The translations under genes were made by a program, and so were the position numbers. A DNA stretch of 64,000 nt, taken from positions 1-64,000 of the forward strand of contig JAXLSU010000009.1 in assembly GCA_046330455.1 (NCBI GenBank). Reading direction: 5' to 3'. The notes beneath the pieces are model-generated. The model did not search any database, was not told where the DNA came from, and was given only the letters and a program-made list of their open reading frames with translations. This DNA comes from CAVQXR01 sp046330455. Its GTDB lineage: Bacteria; Actinomycetota; Thermoleophilia; Gaiellales; Gaiellaceae. Shown here one piece after another: positions 28,314-36,672 of the stretch; position 1 is the stretch's first letter, and every line of letters begins with the position of its first letter.

Positions 28314-28988
28314 CGCCTGGACGCCGAGGGTCTCCGTCGCGTAGTGCCCGGCCGCGATGAAATGGATCGCGGCCTCCCGTGCGATCATCATCGACGGCTC
28401 TGCCGGCTCGCCGGTCAGGTAGCAGTCGTACCCCTCGGCCGCGGCCTCGGCGAGGAGCCTCGCCGCGCCCCCCGAGCAGATCGCGAGCTGCCGGATCGTC
28501 TCCGGGCCCGAATCGAGGACGAGCGGCTCGCGGCCGACGACGTCTGCAACCCGGACGGCTAGCTCGCCGACCGGACAGGGTCGAGACAGCGGCCCGCCGA
28601 ACCCGACGTCACCGAAGCGACGGCCGCGCTCGACGCCGAGCGCCTCGGCGAGCAGCGCGTTGTTCCCGACCTGCGGGTGCGCGTCGAGGGCGAGATGGTA
28701 CGCGGCGAGGTTGAGGTCGGCCCGGAAGAGAGCCTCGAGGCGCGCCCGAAGCCGTGCATCGACGATCCGCGGGTCACGATCCCAGAAGAGGCCGTGGTGG
28801 ACGAGCAGCAGCTGCGCTCCACTCCCGGCCGCCCGCTCGAACAGCTCGAGCGAGGCCGAGACGCCGCAGGCGATCCTCGTGATCTCCTCGGCGCCGACGA
28901 CCTGCAGCCCCATCGGGCCGTAGTCGGGATAGGCCTCGAGCTCGAGGTACTCCGCGGTGAAGGCGAGCAGCTCGTCGCGCGCGGCCAT
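28245..28988 (-). CDS. Nif3-like dinuclear metal-centre protein (YbgI/NIF3 family)
   Basis: A 247-residue protein with the NIF3 metal-binding signatures LLLVHHGLFWD (His-His) near residue 65 and GHYATETLGVQALA near the C-terminus. The N-terminal LELEAYPDYGPMGLQVVG is also typical. Members form ring-shaped hexamers with two metals per subunit; they have been linked to GTP cyclohydrolase I-like roles, but the function is unsettled. The start ATG 28988 is preceded at 6 nt by a perfect-looking TACAAT -10 (28995-29000). Confidence 0.9.
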   Translation of the reverse strand: MAARDELLAFTAEYLELEAYPDYGPMGLQVVGAEEITRIACGVSASLELFERAAGSGAQLLLVHHGLFWDRDPRIVDARLRARLEALFRADLNLAAYHLALDAHPQVGNNALLAEALGVERGRRFGDVGFGGPLSRPCPVGELAVRVADVVGREPLVLDSGPETIRQLAICSGGAARLLAEAAAEGYDCYLTGEPAEPSMMIAREAAIHFIAAGHYATETLGVQALARLLADRFDLEWEFIDLPNPV

Positions 28989-29024
28989 GCAGCGATTGTA
29001 CGGCGCCCGGGACGCGCGAATCGC

Positions 29025-29030
29025 TAGGCT
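29025..29030 (+). promoter_or_regulatory. -10 (TAGGCT) for tRNA-Pro
   Basis: TAGGCT followed by TTCCACG lies 11 nt before the mature 5' end of the tRNA, consistent with a short 5' leader removed by RNase P. Confidence 0.45.
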
Positions 29031-29041
29031 TTCCACGTCCT

Positions 29042-29115
29042 CGGGGTGTAGCGCAGCCTGGTAGCGCGCACGGTTCGGGACCGTGAGGTCCCGGGTTCAA
29101 ATCCCGGCACCCCGA
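29042..29115 (+). tRNA. tRNA-Pro (anticodon CGG)
   Basis: Complete cloverleaf: acceptor CGGGGTG with CACCCCG and discriminator A, D arm GCGC/GCGC, anticodon stem CACGG/CCGTG around TTCGGGA (anticodon CGG), T arm CCGGG/CCCGG around TTCAAAT. The 3' CCA is not encoded. It decodes CCG, the favoured proline codon in this GC-rich DNA. Confidence 0.96.
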
Positions 29116-29124
29116 CCTCGCCCG

Positions 29125-29146
29125 GGGGAACCGCGCACGGTTCCCC
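29125..29146 (+). terminator. Hairpin between tRNA-Pro and the convergent ligase gene
   Basis: GGGGAACCG and CGGTTCCCC form a 9-bp stem with loop CGCA, 10 bases past the tRNA. Being symmetric it can end transcription from both sides. Confidence 0.6.
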
Positions 29147-29159
29147 TGGGAGCTCTCGC

Positions 29160-30641
29160 TCAGAGCGTCGAGCTGGCCTCGTCGAGGACGGCTCTGGCGC
29201 GGTCGAAGAGCGCCTGCGCCTCGGCCGGCGAGTTGCCGATCGCGGTCACCCCGACGAGCCCCGCGACGGCGATCGCGCTCACGAGGTGAAAGACGAGACC
29301 GATCTGGTGTTCCACGTCCCAGCCCAGGTGGTGCTCGGGCAGGAGGTCGAAGAAGTCGTCCGGGGTCAGGCGTCCGTAGTGCTCGCCCTCGAGGTGGTCG
29401 GTCGCCACGTAGCACTTCGGGCGTCCGCCGGGAACGACGAAGAGCCCGTGACGATCGTCGTAGCTCCCTTCCGTGAGCGTCTGGAGCGCCATGAAGGGAT
29501 GCGTCGTGCCGCCGCAGCGCAGGTTGATCTCGAGCGCGTAGACCTCCCAGCCTTCCCGACGGCGAACGGTCGCGAAGTCGACGGCGAAGCGCCCGAGCAC
29601 GCCCTTCTCGACGAGTCGCTCCGCGATCTTCCTCCCTGCCTCGGCGAGCGCGCCCGCGTACCCGGGTGCGGCCGGGAACCTGGCGCCCATGAACTGGCCC
29701 TCGTTCGGGCCCCCGAGCACCTGGTCGTGCGTGGAGAGCACGTCGATCTCGCCAACCGGTCCCACGCGCAGCTGCACGCTCGGGCTGCGGAACTGCTCGC
29801 CCGTGATCCGCTCCTCGACGATGCCTCCCTCGCGCTCGAGCGCCGCGAAGAACGACTCGGGATCGAGGTCGGGATCCTCGAGCCGGATCGAGCGGAGTCG
29901 CCGCTCCGTCGTGCCCTCGCCGTTCAGGGCGACGATCCCGTTCCCGAGGCCGGTCACACCGTTGTCGAGCTTGACCATCACCTCGCGTGCCAGCGGCCTG
30001 GCCGTTCCGATCGCCTCGATCGCCCTGATCACGTCGGGAACGCTGCCGACCTCCTCGACACCGAAGGGATGGGAGACCCCGGCCTCCCTGAAGGCGCGAC
30101 GGCTCCCGCTCTTCGACCCCCAGGTCGCGAGTGACGGGTGGGCGCCGTACAGTGGTACTCCGAGTCGAGTCGCAAGCTCCGCCTCGAGCTCCGAGACGGT
30201 GAAGGGGAGGATCACGGCGAGGCCCGGATCCGGGATGGCGCGGCGGATTCGCTCGAGAACGCCCGGGTGGGCGAGGAGCTTCCTCGTGAGCGGCTCCGGC
30301 CGGCCGTCGACGACCGAGATCAGCGTGAGGCGGTCGCGGGTCTCGGGCGTGTCGAGCTCCGGCACGAGCTCGAACCAGTAGTCGACCACTCGCCTCAGGA
30401 TCGGCTGCGACGTCACGTAGACGACACGCGAGCGCGGGGAGCGCAGCAGGCTGAGGACGAGGCACAGGAAGCGCTCCTCGTAGGCGCCGAGCACGGGGGC
30501 GAAGAGCGGCGGCAGGTCGAGACTGAGCGAGTGGACGACGATCACCGTCCGCTCGAGCTCCCCGACGCTGCGGGCGGTGACGGCCGGCCAGAGCTTACGC
30601 AACCGGGACTGGAGTTCCTCGAAGGAGGGCTCCGTGCTCAC
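29160..30641 (-). CDS. ATP-grasp peptide ligase, PGM1-related
   Basis: A 493-residue protein of the family of PGM1, the peptide ligase of pheganomycin biosynthesis. The marks are ILPFTVSELEAELATRLGVP, LYGAHPSLATWGSKSGSRRA, and the ATP-grasp segment VMVKLDNGVTGLGNGIVAL. A later block (EINLRCGGTTHPFMALQTLT) supplies the metal-binding Glu and Asn. Such enzymes join a carboxylate, often an amino acid or peptide, to an amine through an acyl phosphate. No precursor peptide or biosynthetic cluster is adjacent, so the substrate is unknown. Start GTG 30641 has CATACT 6 nt upstream. Confidence 0.85.
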   Translation of the reverse strand: MSTEPSFEELQSRLRKLWPAVTARSVGELERTVIVVHSLSLDLPPLFAPVLGAYEERFLCLVLSLLRSPRSRVVYVTSQPILRRVVDYWFELVPELDTPETRDRLTLISVVDGRPEPLTRKLLAHPGVLERIRRAIPDPGLAVILPFTVSELEAELATRLGVPLYGAHPSLATWGSKSGSRRAFREAGVSHPFGVEEVGSVPDVIRAIEAIGTARPLAREVMVKLDNGVTGLGNGIVALNGEGTTERRLRSIRLEDPDLDPESFFAALEREGGIVEERITGEQFRSPSVQLRVGPVGEIDVLSTHDQVLGGPNEGQFMGARFPAAPGYAGALAEAGRKIAERLVEKGVLGRFAVDFATVRRREGWEVYALEINLRCGGTTHPFMALQTLTEGSYDDRHGLFVVPGGRPKCYVATDHLEGEHYGRLTPDDFFDLLPEHHLGWDVEHQIGLVFHLVSAIAVAGLVGVTAIGNSPAEAQALFDRARAVLDEASSTL

Positions 30642-30672
30642 GGGATCAGTATGGCCCAGGTATCGTGTTCTG
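30642..30672. promoter_or_regulatory. 31-bp divergent promoter region with two facing -10 elements
   Basis: On the + strand TATCGT (30661-30666) lies 6 nt before ATG 30673. On the minus strand CATACT (30648-30653) lies 6 nt before GTG 30641. Any -35 for each gene must lie inside the other coding region, so the two genes probably compete for polymerase. Confidence 0.5.
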
Positions 30673-31509
30673 ATGGCCGATCGCCTTCGGGTCGCGTGCG
30701 TCCAGCTGAATGCATCGGACGACAAGGCTGCGAACCTGGAGAAGGCGGAGACGCTCGTCGCGCGCGCCGCCTCCACCGGCGCCGACGTCGTCGTCCTGCC
30801 CGAGAAGTGGAACGCGATCGGCTCGCCCGACGTCTTCCGTGCCGCCGCCGAGCCGGTGGAGGGCGGGGAGACGTTTGTGGCTCTCGCGAGCTGGGCCCGT
30901 CAGCACGGGATCACGCTCGTGGGCGGCTCGCTCACCGAGCTCCGCGACGGTCGCGAGAAGCTCTCGAACACCTGCCCGGTCTACGACCCGGACGGTGAGC
31001 TCGTCGCCCTGTACCGGAAGATCCACATGTTCGACGTCGAGGTCGGCGGCCAGGTCTACCGGGAGTCGGGGGCCGAGGAGCCCGGGGACGAGATCGTGAT
31101 CTGCCGGGCCGAGGGCTGGCAGGTCGGACTGACGATCTGCTACGACCTTCGCTTCCCGGAGCTCTCTCGCATCCTCGCCCTCTCGGGCGCCGAGCTCGTG
31201 ACGCTGCCCGCCGCCTTCACGCTGTTCACGGGCAAGGATCACTGGGAGCTCCTGATCCGGGCGAGGGCAGTCGAGAACCAGCTGTACGTCGCGGCCTCGA
31301 ACCAGTGGGGGCAGATCGCCCCCGGCAAGTCCAGCTACGGGCGATCGCTGATCGTCGATCCCTGGGGCACGGTGCTCGCCTGCGCGCCGGACGAGGACTG
31401 CGTGATCTCGGCGGAGCTCGACCGGTCACGGCTCGAGCGGATCAGGGCGTCGCTGCCGTCACTCGCGAACCGCCAGCCTGCGGCCTATCGGTGGCCGGCC
31501 GAGGTGTGA
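30673..31509 (+). CDS. Carbon-nitrogen hydrolase (nitrilase superfamily)
   Basis: A 278-residue amidase with the Glu-Lys-Cys triad: Glu44 in VVLPEKWNAIG, Lys116 in LYRKIHMFDV, Cys156 in LTICYDLRFPEL. The KIHMFDV and CYDLRFPEL blocks are those of the Nit1/Nit2 branch, whose members hydrolyse omega-amides such as deaminated glutathione or alpha-ketoglutaramate. Exact substrate unknown. It is followed by a HAD gene with overlapping start. Confidence 0.92.
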   Translation: MADRLRVACVQLNASDDKAANLEKAETLVARAASTGADVVVLPEKWNAIGSPDVFRAAAEPVEGGETFVALASWARQHGITLVGGSLTELRDGREKLSNTCPVYDPDGELVALYRKIHMFDVEVGGQVYRESGAEEPGDEIVICRAEGWQVGLTICYDLRFPELSRILALSGAELVTLPAAFTLFTGKDHWELLIRARAVENQLYVAASNQWGQIAPGKSSYGRSLIVDPWGTVLACAPDEDCVISAELDRSRLERIRASLPSLANRQPAAYRWPAEV

Positions 31510-32186
31510 GTCTCCGGGCCGTCGTCTTCGACGTCGACTTCACGTTGGCCCGGCCCGGCCCGTTGCTCGGCCCGGACGGGTACCGCCGGGCGGCCGCGCG
31601 GCATGGGCTCGAGCTGGATGCGTCCCGGTACGAGGACGCCCGGAGGCTCGCCGCGGACGATCTCGCCCACCACCCGGAGCTCGAGCACGACATCGAGGTC
31701 TGGATCCGGTTCACAGAGGACATCGTGGCCGGAATGGGCGGGACGGGCCCGACCGTGTCGGCGGTCGCGATCGAGATCGTCAACGCCTGGGAGCACACGG
31801 CGAACTTCGAGCTCTACGACGATGCGCCGCCCGTGCTGCGGGAGCTTCGCAGGCACGGGCTCAAGCTGGGCCTGCTCTCGAACACGAGCCGCGACCGCCT
31901 CCCACGGCTGATCGACACGTTCTCGCTCGACGTGGACGCCTGGCTCTCGTCGGCTGCTCACGGCAAGGTGAAGCCGAGCCCGTCGATCTTTCGCGCCGCG
32001 CTCGAGCTGCTCGAGGTCGAGGCCTCCGAGGCGGTGATGGTGGGCGACTCGCTCGGCGACGACATCGATGGCGCCCGTGCGATCGGCATGCGCGCCTTCC
32101 TCGTCGATCGCGAGGCCCGGTACGTCGGTCGACCCGACACGCTGCCCGACCTGTACGCGTTGCCCGCGGCGCTCGGCCTCGCCTGA
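31506..32186 (+). CDS. HAD-superfamily hydrolase
   Basis: A 226-residue hydrolase with the motifs VFDVDFTLARP (nucleophile Asp11; the usual DxDGT is DVDFT), LLSNTSRD (motif II), KVKPSPSIF (motif III) and VMVGDSLGDDIDGARAIG (motif IV). The Phe in place of Gly in motif I is a mild departure. Start GTG 31506 overlaps the nitrilase stop by four bases, so the pair is co-translated. A phosphatase substrate cannot be inferred. Confidence 0.88.
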   Translation: MSLRAVVFDVDFTLARPGPLLGPDGYRRAAARHGLELDASRYEDARRLAADDLAHHPELEHDIEVWIRFTEDIVAGMGGTGPTVSAVAIEIVNAWEHTANFELYDDAPPVLRELRRHGLKLGLLSNTSRDRLPRLIDTFSLDVDAWLSSAAHGKVKPSPSIFRAALELLEVEASEAVMVGDSLGDDIDGARAIGMRAFLVDREARYVGRPDTLPDLYALPAALGLA

Positions 32187-32200
32187 TCCGGCCGTCTGGC

Positions 32201-32206
32201 TAGACT
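32201..32206 (+). promoter_or_regulatory. Leaderless -10 (TAGACT) for the MFS gene
   Basis: TAGACT lies 7 nt before GTG 32214, with no Shine-Dalgarno site. Confidence 0.45.
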
Positions 32207-32213
32207 CGCCGGG

Positions 32214-33518
32214 GTGACTGCCCCGGCGAGCGCTCAGGCAGCCGCCGTCTCGACCGTCGGCGCCGAGCCGGATGCCCGTGAGACGCGTCGCCTGATCTGG
32301 ACGCTCAGCCTCGGCGCGCTCGGGCTCGCCTGGTCGAAGACGACGATGGGCACGTACCTGCCGCCCGTCCTCGGCCAGTACACGGACTCGACGACGCTGA
32401 TCGGCTTCGTGCTCTCGGCCGAGGGCTGGTTCGCGATCGCACTCCCGCTCCTCGTCGGGCCGCTCTCGGATGCGACCCGGACGCCGTTCGGGCGTCGTCG
32501 CCCCTACATGGTGTTCGCGGTCGGGCCAATCACCCTGTCCCTCGCGATGGTCGCGTTCATGCCGAACTTCGCGGCGACGGCGTTCGTTCTCTTCGCGTTC
32601 TTCTTCGCCTACTACATCTACGAGCCGCCGTATCGCGGGCTCTACCCCGACCTGCTCCCGGACGAGGTCTTCGGACGCTCACAGGGCGCCGCGCACGTAA
32701 TGCGGGGAATCGCGATCGGCGTCTCGCTCGTCGGCGGCGGGTTCCTGCTCCACGTGTGGAACCCGGCGCCGTTCATCCTCGCGGCGACGGTCGCCGCCCT
32801 CGCCTGCGGCGCCGTCGTGCTCCTGACCCGCGAGACCGTTACGGGCGAGCGCAGGTACGAACGGTTCCGGACCCATCTGGCCGCGCCATGGCGCATCGTC
32901 CGTCGCGAACGGGACGTCGCGCTGTTCCTGGTCGCGAACACCGCCTGGGAAGGCACGTTCGCGGGCATGTACACGTTCGTCGTCCTCTACATCACGAAGG
33001 GGCTCGGCCAGACGCTGGCCATCTCGTCGACGGTGCTCGCGGTCGTCGCCCTCGGCTACGTCGTGGCCGCTCTCATGGCCGGCAGGCTCGGGGACGAGTT
33101 CGGGATCGGCCGGGTGATCTTCGTCGCCACGCTCGTCTACGGGATCGGCCTCACGGCCTGCGTCGTGGCCAAGGAGTGGCATGTCTGGTACTACGCGCTC
33201 GTGGCGCCGGTCGCGGTCGCCGGGGGCATGGTGATGACGCTCGCCTGGGGCCTCCTGTTCAAGGTGATGCCGCCCGAAGGGCGCGGAGCCGTCGCCGGGC
33301 TCGCGATCATGACGAAGGGGATCGGCCTGCTCGGTGGCCCGCTCGCAGTCGGAGCGCTGATCGACATCTTCGGGCCGATGCTCCAGAGCACCGACGGCTA
33401 CGCGGCGATGTGGCCGGCCGTCGGAATCCCGATCCTCGTCTCCGCCCCGATCGTGTGGGTCCTGTCACGGCACGAGCAGGCCGGGTTCAGACGCACGCGG
33501 CCAGACCGGCCCGCATGA
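32214..33518 (+). CDS. MFS transporter, sugar/cation symporter-like
   Basis: A 434-residue membrane protein with about 12 hydrophobic segments. It has the loop 2-3 signature GPLSDATRTPFGRRRPYMV and an EPPYRGLYPDLLP segment typical of the GPH/SLC45-like branch of sugar symporters (RTPFGRRRPY is characteristic). Substrate unknown; glycoside uptake is the family guess. Its 3' end overlaps the convergent secreted-protein gene by 32 bases. Confidence 0.85.
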   Translation: MTAPASAQAAAVSTVGAEPDARETRRLIWTLSLGALGLAWSKTTMGTYLPPVLGQYTDSTTLIGFVLSAEGWFAIALPLLVGPLSDATRTPFGRRRPYMVFAVGPITLSLAMVAFMPNFAATAFVLFAFFFAYYIYEPPYRGLYPDLLPDEVFGRSQGAAHVMRGIAIGVSLVGGGFLLHVWNPAPFILAATVAALACGAVVLLTRETVTGERRYERFRTHLAAPWRIVRRERDVALFLVANTAWEGTFAGMYTFVVLYITKGLGQTLAISSTVLAVVALGYVVAALMAGRLGDEFGIGRVIFVATLVYGIGLTACVVAKEWHVWYYALVAPVAVAGGMVMTLAWGLLFKVMPPEGRGAVAGLAIMTKGIGLLGGPLAVGALIDIFGPMLQSTDGYAAMWPAVGIPILVSAPIVWVLSRHEQAGFRRTRPDRPA

Positions 33519-34077
33519 GACCGAAGCCGAAGAGCCGGTCGTCGTAGGTGTAGAAGACCGTGATCGCCCCGGGCCCGCGCAGCAGGAGCGCCGTGTAGCG
33601 AAGGCACTGCTTGCGCGGCAGCGATCCGTGCGCGTCCGTGACGTCGTCTGCCGGAGCGCCGAGTGTGAGACCGCTGCCGGTTCGCCAGCCGGAAGGCTCC
33701 CAGACGGTGAAGATCCGGCGCACCTTGCCCTGCTCGAACTCGACGCCGGCGCCCTGGGGCTCGAACGGTCGGTAGTTGAAGTACCAGGTCTCGTGAAAGC
33801 AGCCACGGCACCGCCCGAAGTCCTTGCCCCAGCGGGCCTTCACCTGCCCCTTCGTCAGTCCGAGCCGGAGCCCGCCGAGGCTCTGGCCCGGGACGAGGAG
33901 GCCCCGTTCGGGTGGAGCTGCGGCGGCCGTGGGGGTCGTGGTGAGTGCCGTCGTGACGGCCAGCAGGCACACCGCCGAAAGCACGATCCGTACGCCCGGG
34001 CGGGAACGGGAGCGCCGGCGGCGCGGCAGGCATCCTCTGGCGGAGACGATGCCTCTGAGTGTAGGACGTGGTCTCAC
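33487..34077 (-). CDS. Secreted hypothetical protein
   Basis: An Arg-rich N-terminus is followed by a signal segment (VLSAVCLLAVTTALTT and PTAAAA), then a mature domain of about 130 residues beginning LVPGQSLGGLRLGLTKGQVK. This is a motif found in many exported actinobacterial proteins of unknown function and ends with a predicted beta domain. It contains four cysteines, including CRGC, that could form disulphides. The start is uncertain: GTG 34077 (196 residues) keeps a basic n-region; GTG 33984 and the frame limit at 34128 are alternatives. Confidence 0.65.
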   Translation of the reverse strand: MRPRPTLRGIVSARGCLPRRRRSRSRPGVRIVLSAVCLLAVTTALTTTPTAAAAPPERGLLVPGQSLGGLRLGLTKGQVKARWGKDFGRCRGCFHETWYFNYRPFEPQGAGVEFEQGKVRRIFTVWEPSGWRTGSGLTLGAPADDVTDAHGSLPRKQCLRYTALLLRGPGAITVFYTYDDRLFGFGLMRAGLAACV

Positions 34078-34164
34078 GGGTGCGCCGCACCCGGGTTCCG
34101 GCGCTGTCACGGTCGGCTCGCCGTCCACCCGCCTGTTTCACATGGCTCCACGGAACCCGCTTGG

Positions 34165-34170
34165 TAGACT
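34165..34170 (+). promoter_or_regulatory. -10 (TAGACT) for the VanW gene
   Basis: TAGACT lies 13 nt before ATG 34184. The in-frame ATG 34142 is upstream of this -10 and would not be in the transcript, which decides the start. Confidence 0.45.
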
Positions 34171-34183
34171 GGCACGCTCGGGA

Positions 34184-36205
34184 ATGAGTGCAGAGTCGGG
34201 TGTCAGCGCTGTCCGGGATCGGACGTACTTCGAGCAGCGGCGGCAGGCGAAGGCACGGGCGGCCCAGCGCCGCCGTCGGCTTGCGCTGGCCGGCGGCGTA
34301 GCGCTGCTCGTGCTCGCGCTCGCCGTCGGAGTCGGGTTCGCCGGCTCGGCGGATCGGATCGCGAGCGGGGTGACGATCGACGGTGTCGACGTGAGCGGGC
34401 TCACCCGGGCCGAGGCGGTGAGCGTGCTCGAGCAGCGCTCCGCGGGCGCTGCAGAGCAGCCCGTCGTCTTCGTCTCCGGCGATCAGCGTTTCGCGGTCGT
34501 TCCGGCAGAGGCGGGGGTCACGGCCGACTGGGAGATGGCAGCCGACGAGGCGCTGGAGCGGAGCGGGGGCTTCTTCCTCTTCAGGGGCTTCGAGCGGCTC
34601 GCGCTGCGCTTCGGTGGCGATGACATCATCGCGACCAGCGCCGCCGGCGAGCGCGCGGTCCAGCAGCAGCTCGACCGGTTCGCGGCCGCGGTCGACCAGC
34701 CCGCTCGCAACGCGTCGGTCGTGCTCGAGGGTCTCACGCCGGTCATACGGCCTGCGCAGAACGGGGTCGCTCTCGACCGGCCCGCCGCGACCGAGGTCGT
34801 GACGGTGGCGCTCACGAGCTTTGCCCGCGACGGAGCCGTCGAGCTACCGGTCACGGCCGTCGAGCCGAAGGTCGTCGCTGCCGACCTCGAGGACGCCGTT
34901 GCCCAGATCCGGACCGCGCTCTCGGCTCCGGTGGAGCTCACGTACCGCAAGCGGACGTTCACGATCCAGCCCGAGAAGCTCGCCACGTTCCTGGCCCTGC
35001 CGAGGAAGGGCGAGACGGAGCTCGCGCTCGGCGGCAAGCAGTTTCGCCGCTACCTGTCGACGCTCGGCGGCAAGATCGACCGGGAGCCCGAGAACGCGGG
35101 CTTCGCGCTCACGAGCGCGGGAAAGCCCCACGTCGTCCCGGCCAGGGAGGGGCGTAAGCTCGACCGCGATGCCACCGTCCGTGCCCTGCTCGCCGCGACA
35201 CTCGCCACGGCTCCCGCGTCGCGAAGCGCGGAGCTGACGGTCGCGGTCGATCAACCGAAGATCTCGACCGACGACGCCACGGCGATGGGGATCACCGGCG
35301 TCGTCTCCAGCTACACGACCGTGTACGGAGGCGAGGCGAACCGGTTGCACAACGTGCAGCTCGTCGCGGCGCTGATCGACGACCATCTGATCGCTCCCGG
35401 CGCGACCTTCTCGTTCAACAAGACGACGGGCGAGCGCAACGCGGACAAGGGCTTCCTCGAGGCTCCCGTGATCATCAACGGCGAGCTCCAGACGGGGCTC
35501 GGCGGCGGCGTCTGCCAGGTGTCGACGACCGTGTTCAACGCCGCCTACGAGGCCGGTCTCCCGATCGACTCGAGGACGAACCATGCCCTGTACATCAGCC
35601 ATTACCCGACCGGTCGGGACGCCACCGTCAACTACCCCGACATCGATCTGACGTTCACGAACGATACGGGGCACTGGTTGTGGTTGCGCGCCTTCGCCGG
35701 CAGCTCCGAACTGACCGTGAACCTTTACGGGACGCCCACCGGGCGCGTCGTGAAGACCATCGAGTCGCCGATGAAGGTCGGCTCTACGATCCCGGTCAAG
35801 AGGGTCCCCGATCCGGACATGTTCGTCGGTGAGACCTGGGTCGAGTCCTCCGGCGCTCCGGCGCGTGACGTCTCGGTGCGCCGGATCGTGCGAGATGCCG
35901 ACGGAAACGTTCTCTTCGACACCGTCTTCTACTCCCACTACATCGCCGAGCCGAAGGTCGTCCACGTCGGGACGAAGGAGCGTGACGAGGGCGGATCCAA
36001 CCAGGGCGGTCGGGCGAACGACGGCGGGTCCGGTAGCGCGTCGAGCGGCGGGTCGTCGAACGGCGGGTCGTCGAGCGGTGGCGGGTCGACCGGCGGCGGG
36101 TCGGGCGGCGGCGGCTCGAGCGGTGGCGGCTCCACGGGCGGTGGCGGCTCGACCGGCGGCGGGAGCTCCGGGGGCGGGGGCGAGCCACCTCCCCCACCCT
36201 CGTAA
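34184..36205 (+). CDS. VanW-family membrane-anchored envelope protein
   Basis: A 673-residue protein: basic cytoplasmic N-terminus, membrane anchor at about 34-55, two extracellular repeats of the peptidoglycan-binding kind that precede VanW/L,D-transpeptidase domains (ASGVTIDGVDVSGLTRAEAV; GRKLDRDATVRALLAA). The VanW domain runs from about 405 to 535 (FSFNKTTGERNADKGFLEA, GGGVCQVSTTVFNAAYEAG), followed by a G5-like beta region. It ends in about 70 residues of almost only Gly and Ser, closing PPPPPS. VanW domains are linked to cell-wall processes but their chemistry is not established. Confidence 0.9.
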   Translation: MSAESGVSAVRDRTYFEQRRQAKARAAQRRRRLALAGGVALLVLALAVGVGFAGSADRIASGVTIDGVDVSGLTRAEAVSVLEQRSAGAAEQPVVFVSGDQRFAVVPAEAGVTADWEMAADEALERSGGFFLFRGFERLALRFGGDDIIATSAAGERAVQQQLDRFAAAVDQPARNASVVLEGLTPVIRPAQNGVALDRPAATEVVTVALTSFARDGAVELPVTAVEPKVVAADLEDAVAQIRTALSAPVELTYRKRTFTIQPEKLATFLALPRKGETELALGGKQFRRYLSTLGGKIDREPENAGFALTSAGKPHVVPAREGRKLDRDATVRALLAATLATAPASRSAELTVAVDQPKISTDDATAMGITGVVSSYTTVYGGEANRLHNVQLVAALIDDHLIAPGATFSFNKTTGERNADKGFLEAPVIINGELQTGLGGGVCQVSTTVFNAAYEAGLPIDSRTNHALYISHYPTGRDATVNYPDIDLTFTNDTGHWLWLRAFAGSSELTVNLYGTPTGRVVKTIESPMKVGSTIPVKRVPDPDMFVGETWVESSGAPARDVSVRRIVRDADGNVLFDTVFYSHYIAEPKVVHVGTKERDEGGSNQGGRANDGGSGSASSGGSSNGGSSSGGGSTGGGSGGGGSSGGGSTGGGGSTGGGSSGGGGEPPPPPS

Positions 36206-36225
36206 GCAGCGTCCGCGAGGACCGC

Positions 36226-36657
36226 TCAGCGCTCGAGGGCTCCGAGGGTCTCGGAGAGCCACCCGGGAACACGGATCGGGCGCAGGGTGGCGGCGTCGAC
36301 GCAGGCGTGGCCCGTCCACCCCTCGGCGACCGGTCCCGCGGGGTCGCTCAGCCGCTCGACCGCGTACTCGAACCGGAAGCGCGCGCCCCGGACGTCGGTC
36401 GTGCGCGCCCAGAGACGAAGCTCGTCGTCGAACCGGCAGCCCGCGCGGTAACGCACGTACGCCTCCACCGTCGTCACGTCGACGCCGTGCTCCTCGACGA
36501 GCCCTCTGTAGCCGCCGGGAACCCGGGCGAGGTAGGCGATCCGCACGATCTCGAGCCAGACGAGGTAAACGGCGTTGTGGACGACGCCCTGCGCGTCGGT
36601 CTCGTTGAAGCGAACGCGGAGATCGGTCGAGAAGCGGTAGCCGTCCACGGCCGGCAT
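36226..36657 (-). CDS. Acyl-CoA thioesterase, 4HBT/YbgC type
   Basis: A 143-residue hot-dog-fold protein. RVRFNETDAQGVVHNAVYLVWLE contains the catalytic Asp region of the 4-hydroxybenzoyl-CoA/YbgC branch, followed by EAYVRYRAGCRFDDELRLW and RFEYAVERL. Such enzymes hydrolyse acyl-CoA or acyl-carrier thioesters. Start ATG 36657 with an AGG close upstream; divergent from the sirtuin gene. Confidence 0.88.
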   Translation of the reverse strand: MPAVDGYRFSTDLRVRFNETDAQGVVHNAVYLVWLEIVRIAYLARVPGGYRGLVEEHGVDVTTVEAYVRYRAGCRFDDELRLWARTTDVRGARFRFEYAVERLSDPAGPVAEGWTGHACVDAATLRPIRVPGWLSETLGALER

Positions 36658-36659
36658 CC

Positions 36660-36665
36660 TACGAT
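36660..36665 (+). promoter_or_regulatory. Leaderless -10 (TACGAT) for the sirtuin gene
   Basis: TACGAT lies 7 nt before ATG 36673. Only 15 bp separate the two divergent start codons. Confidence 0.5.
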
Positions 36666-36672
36666 TCCCGGG

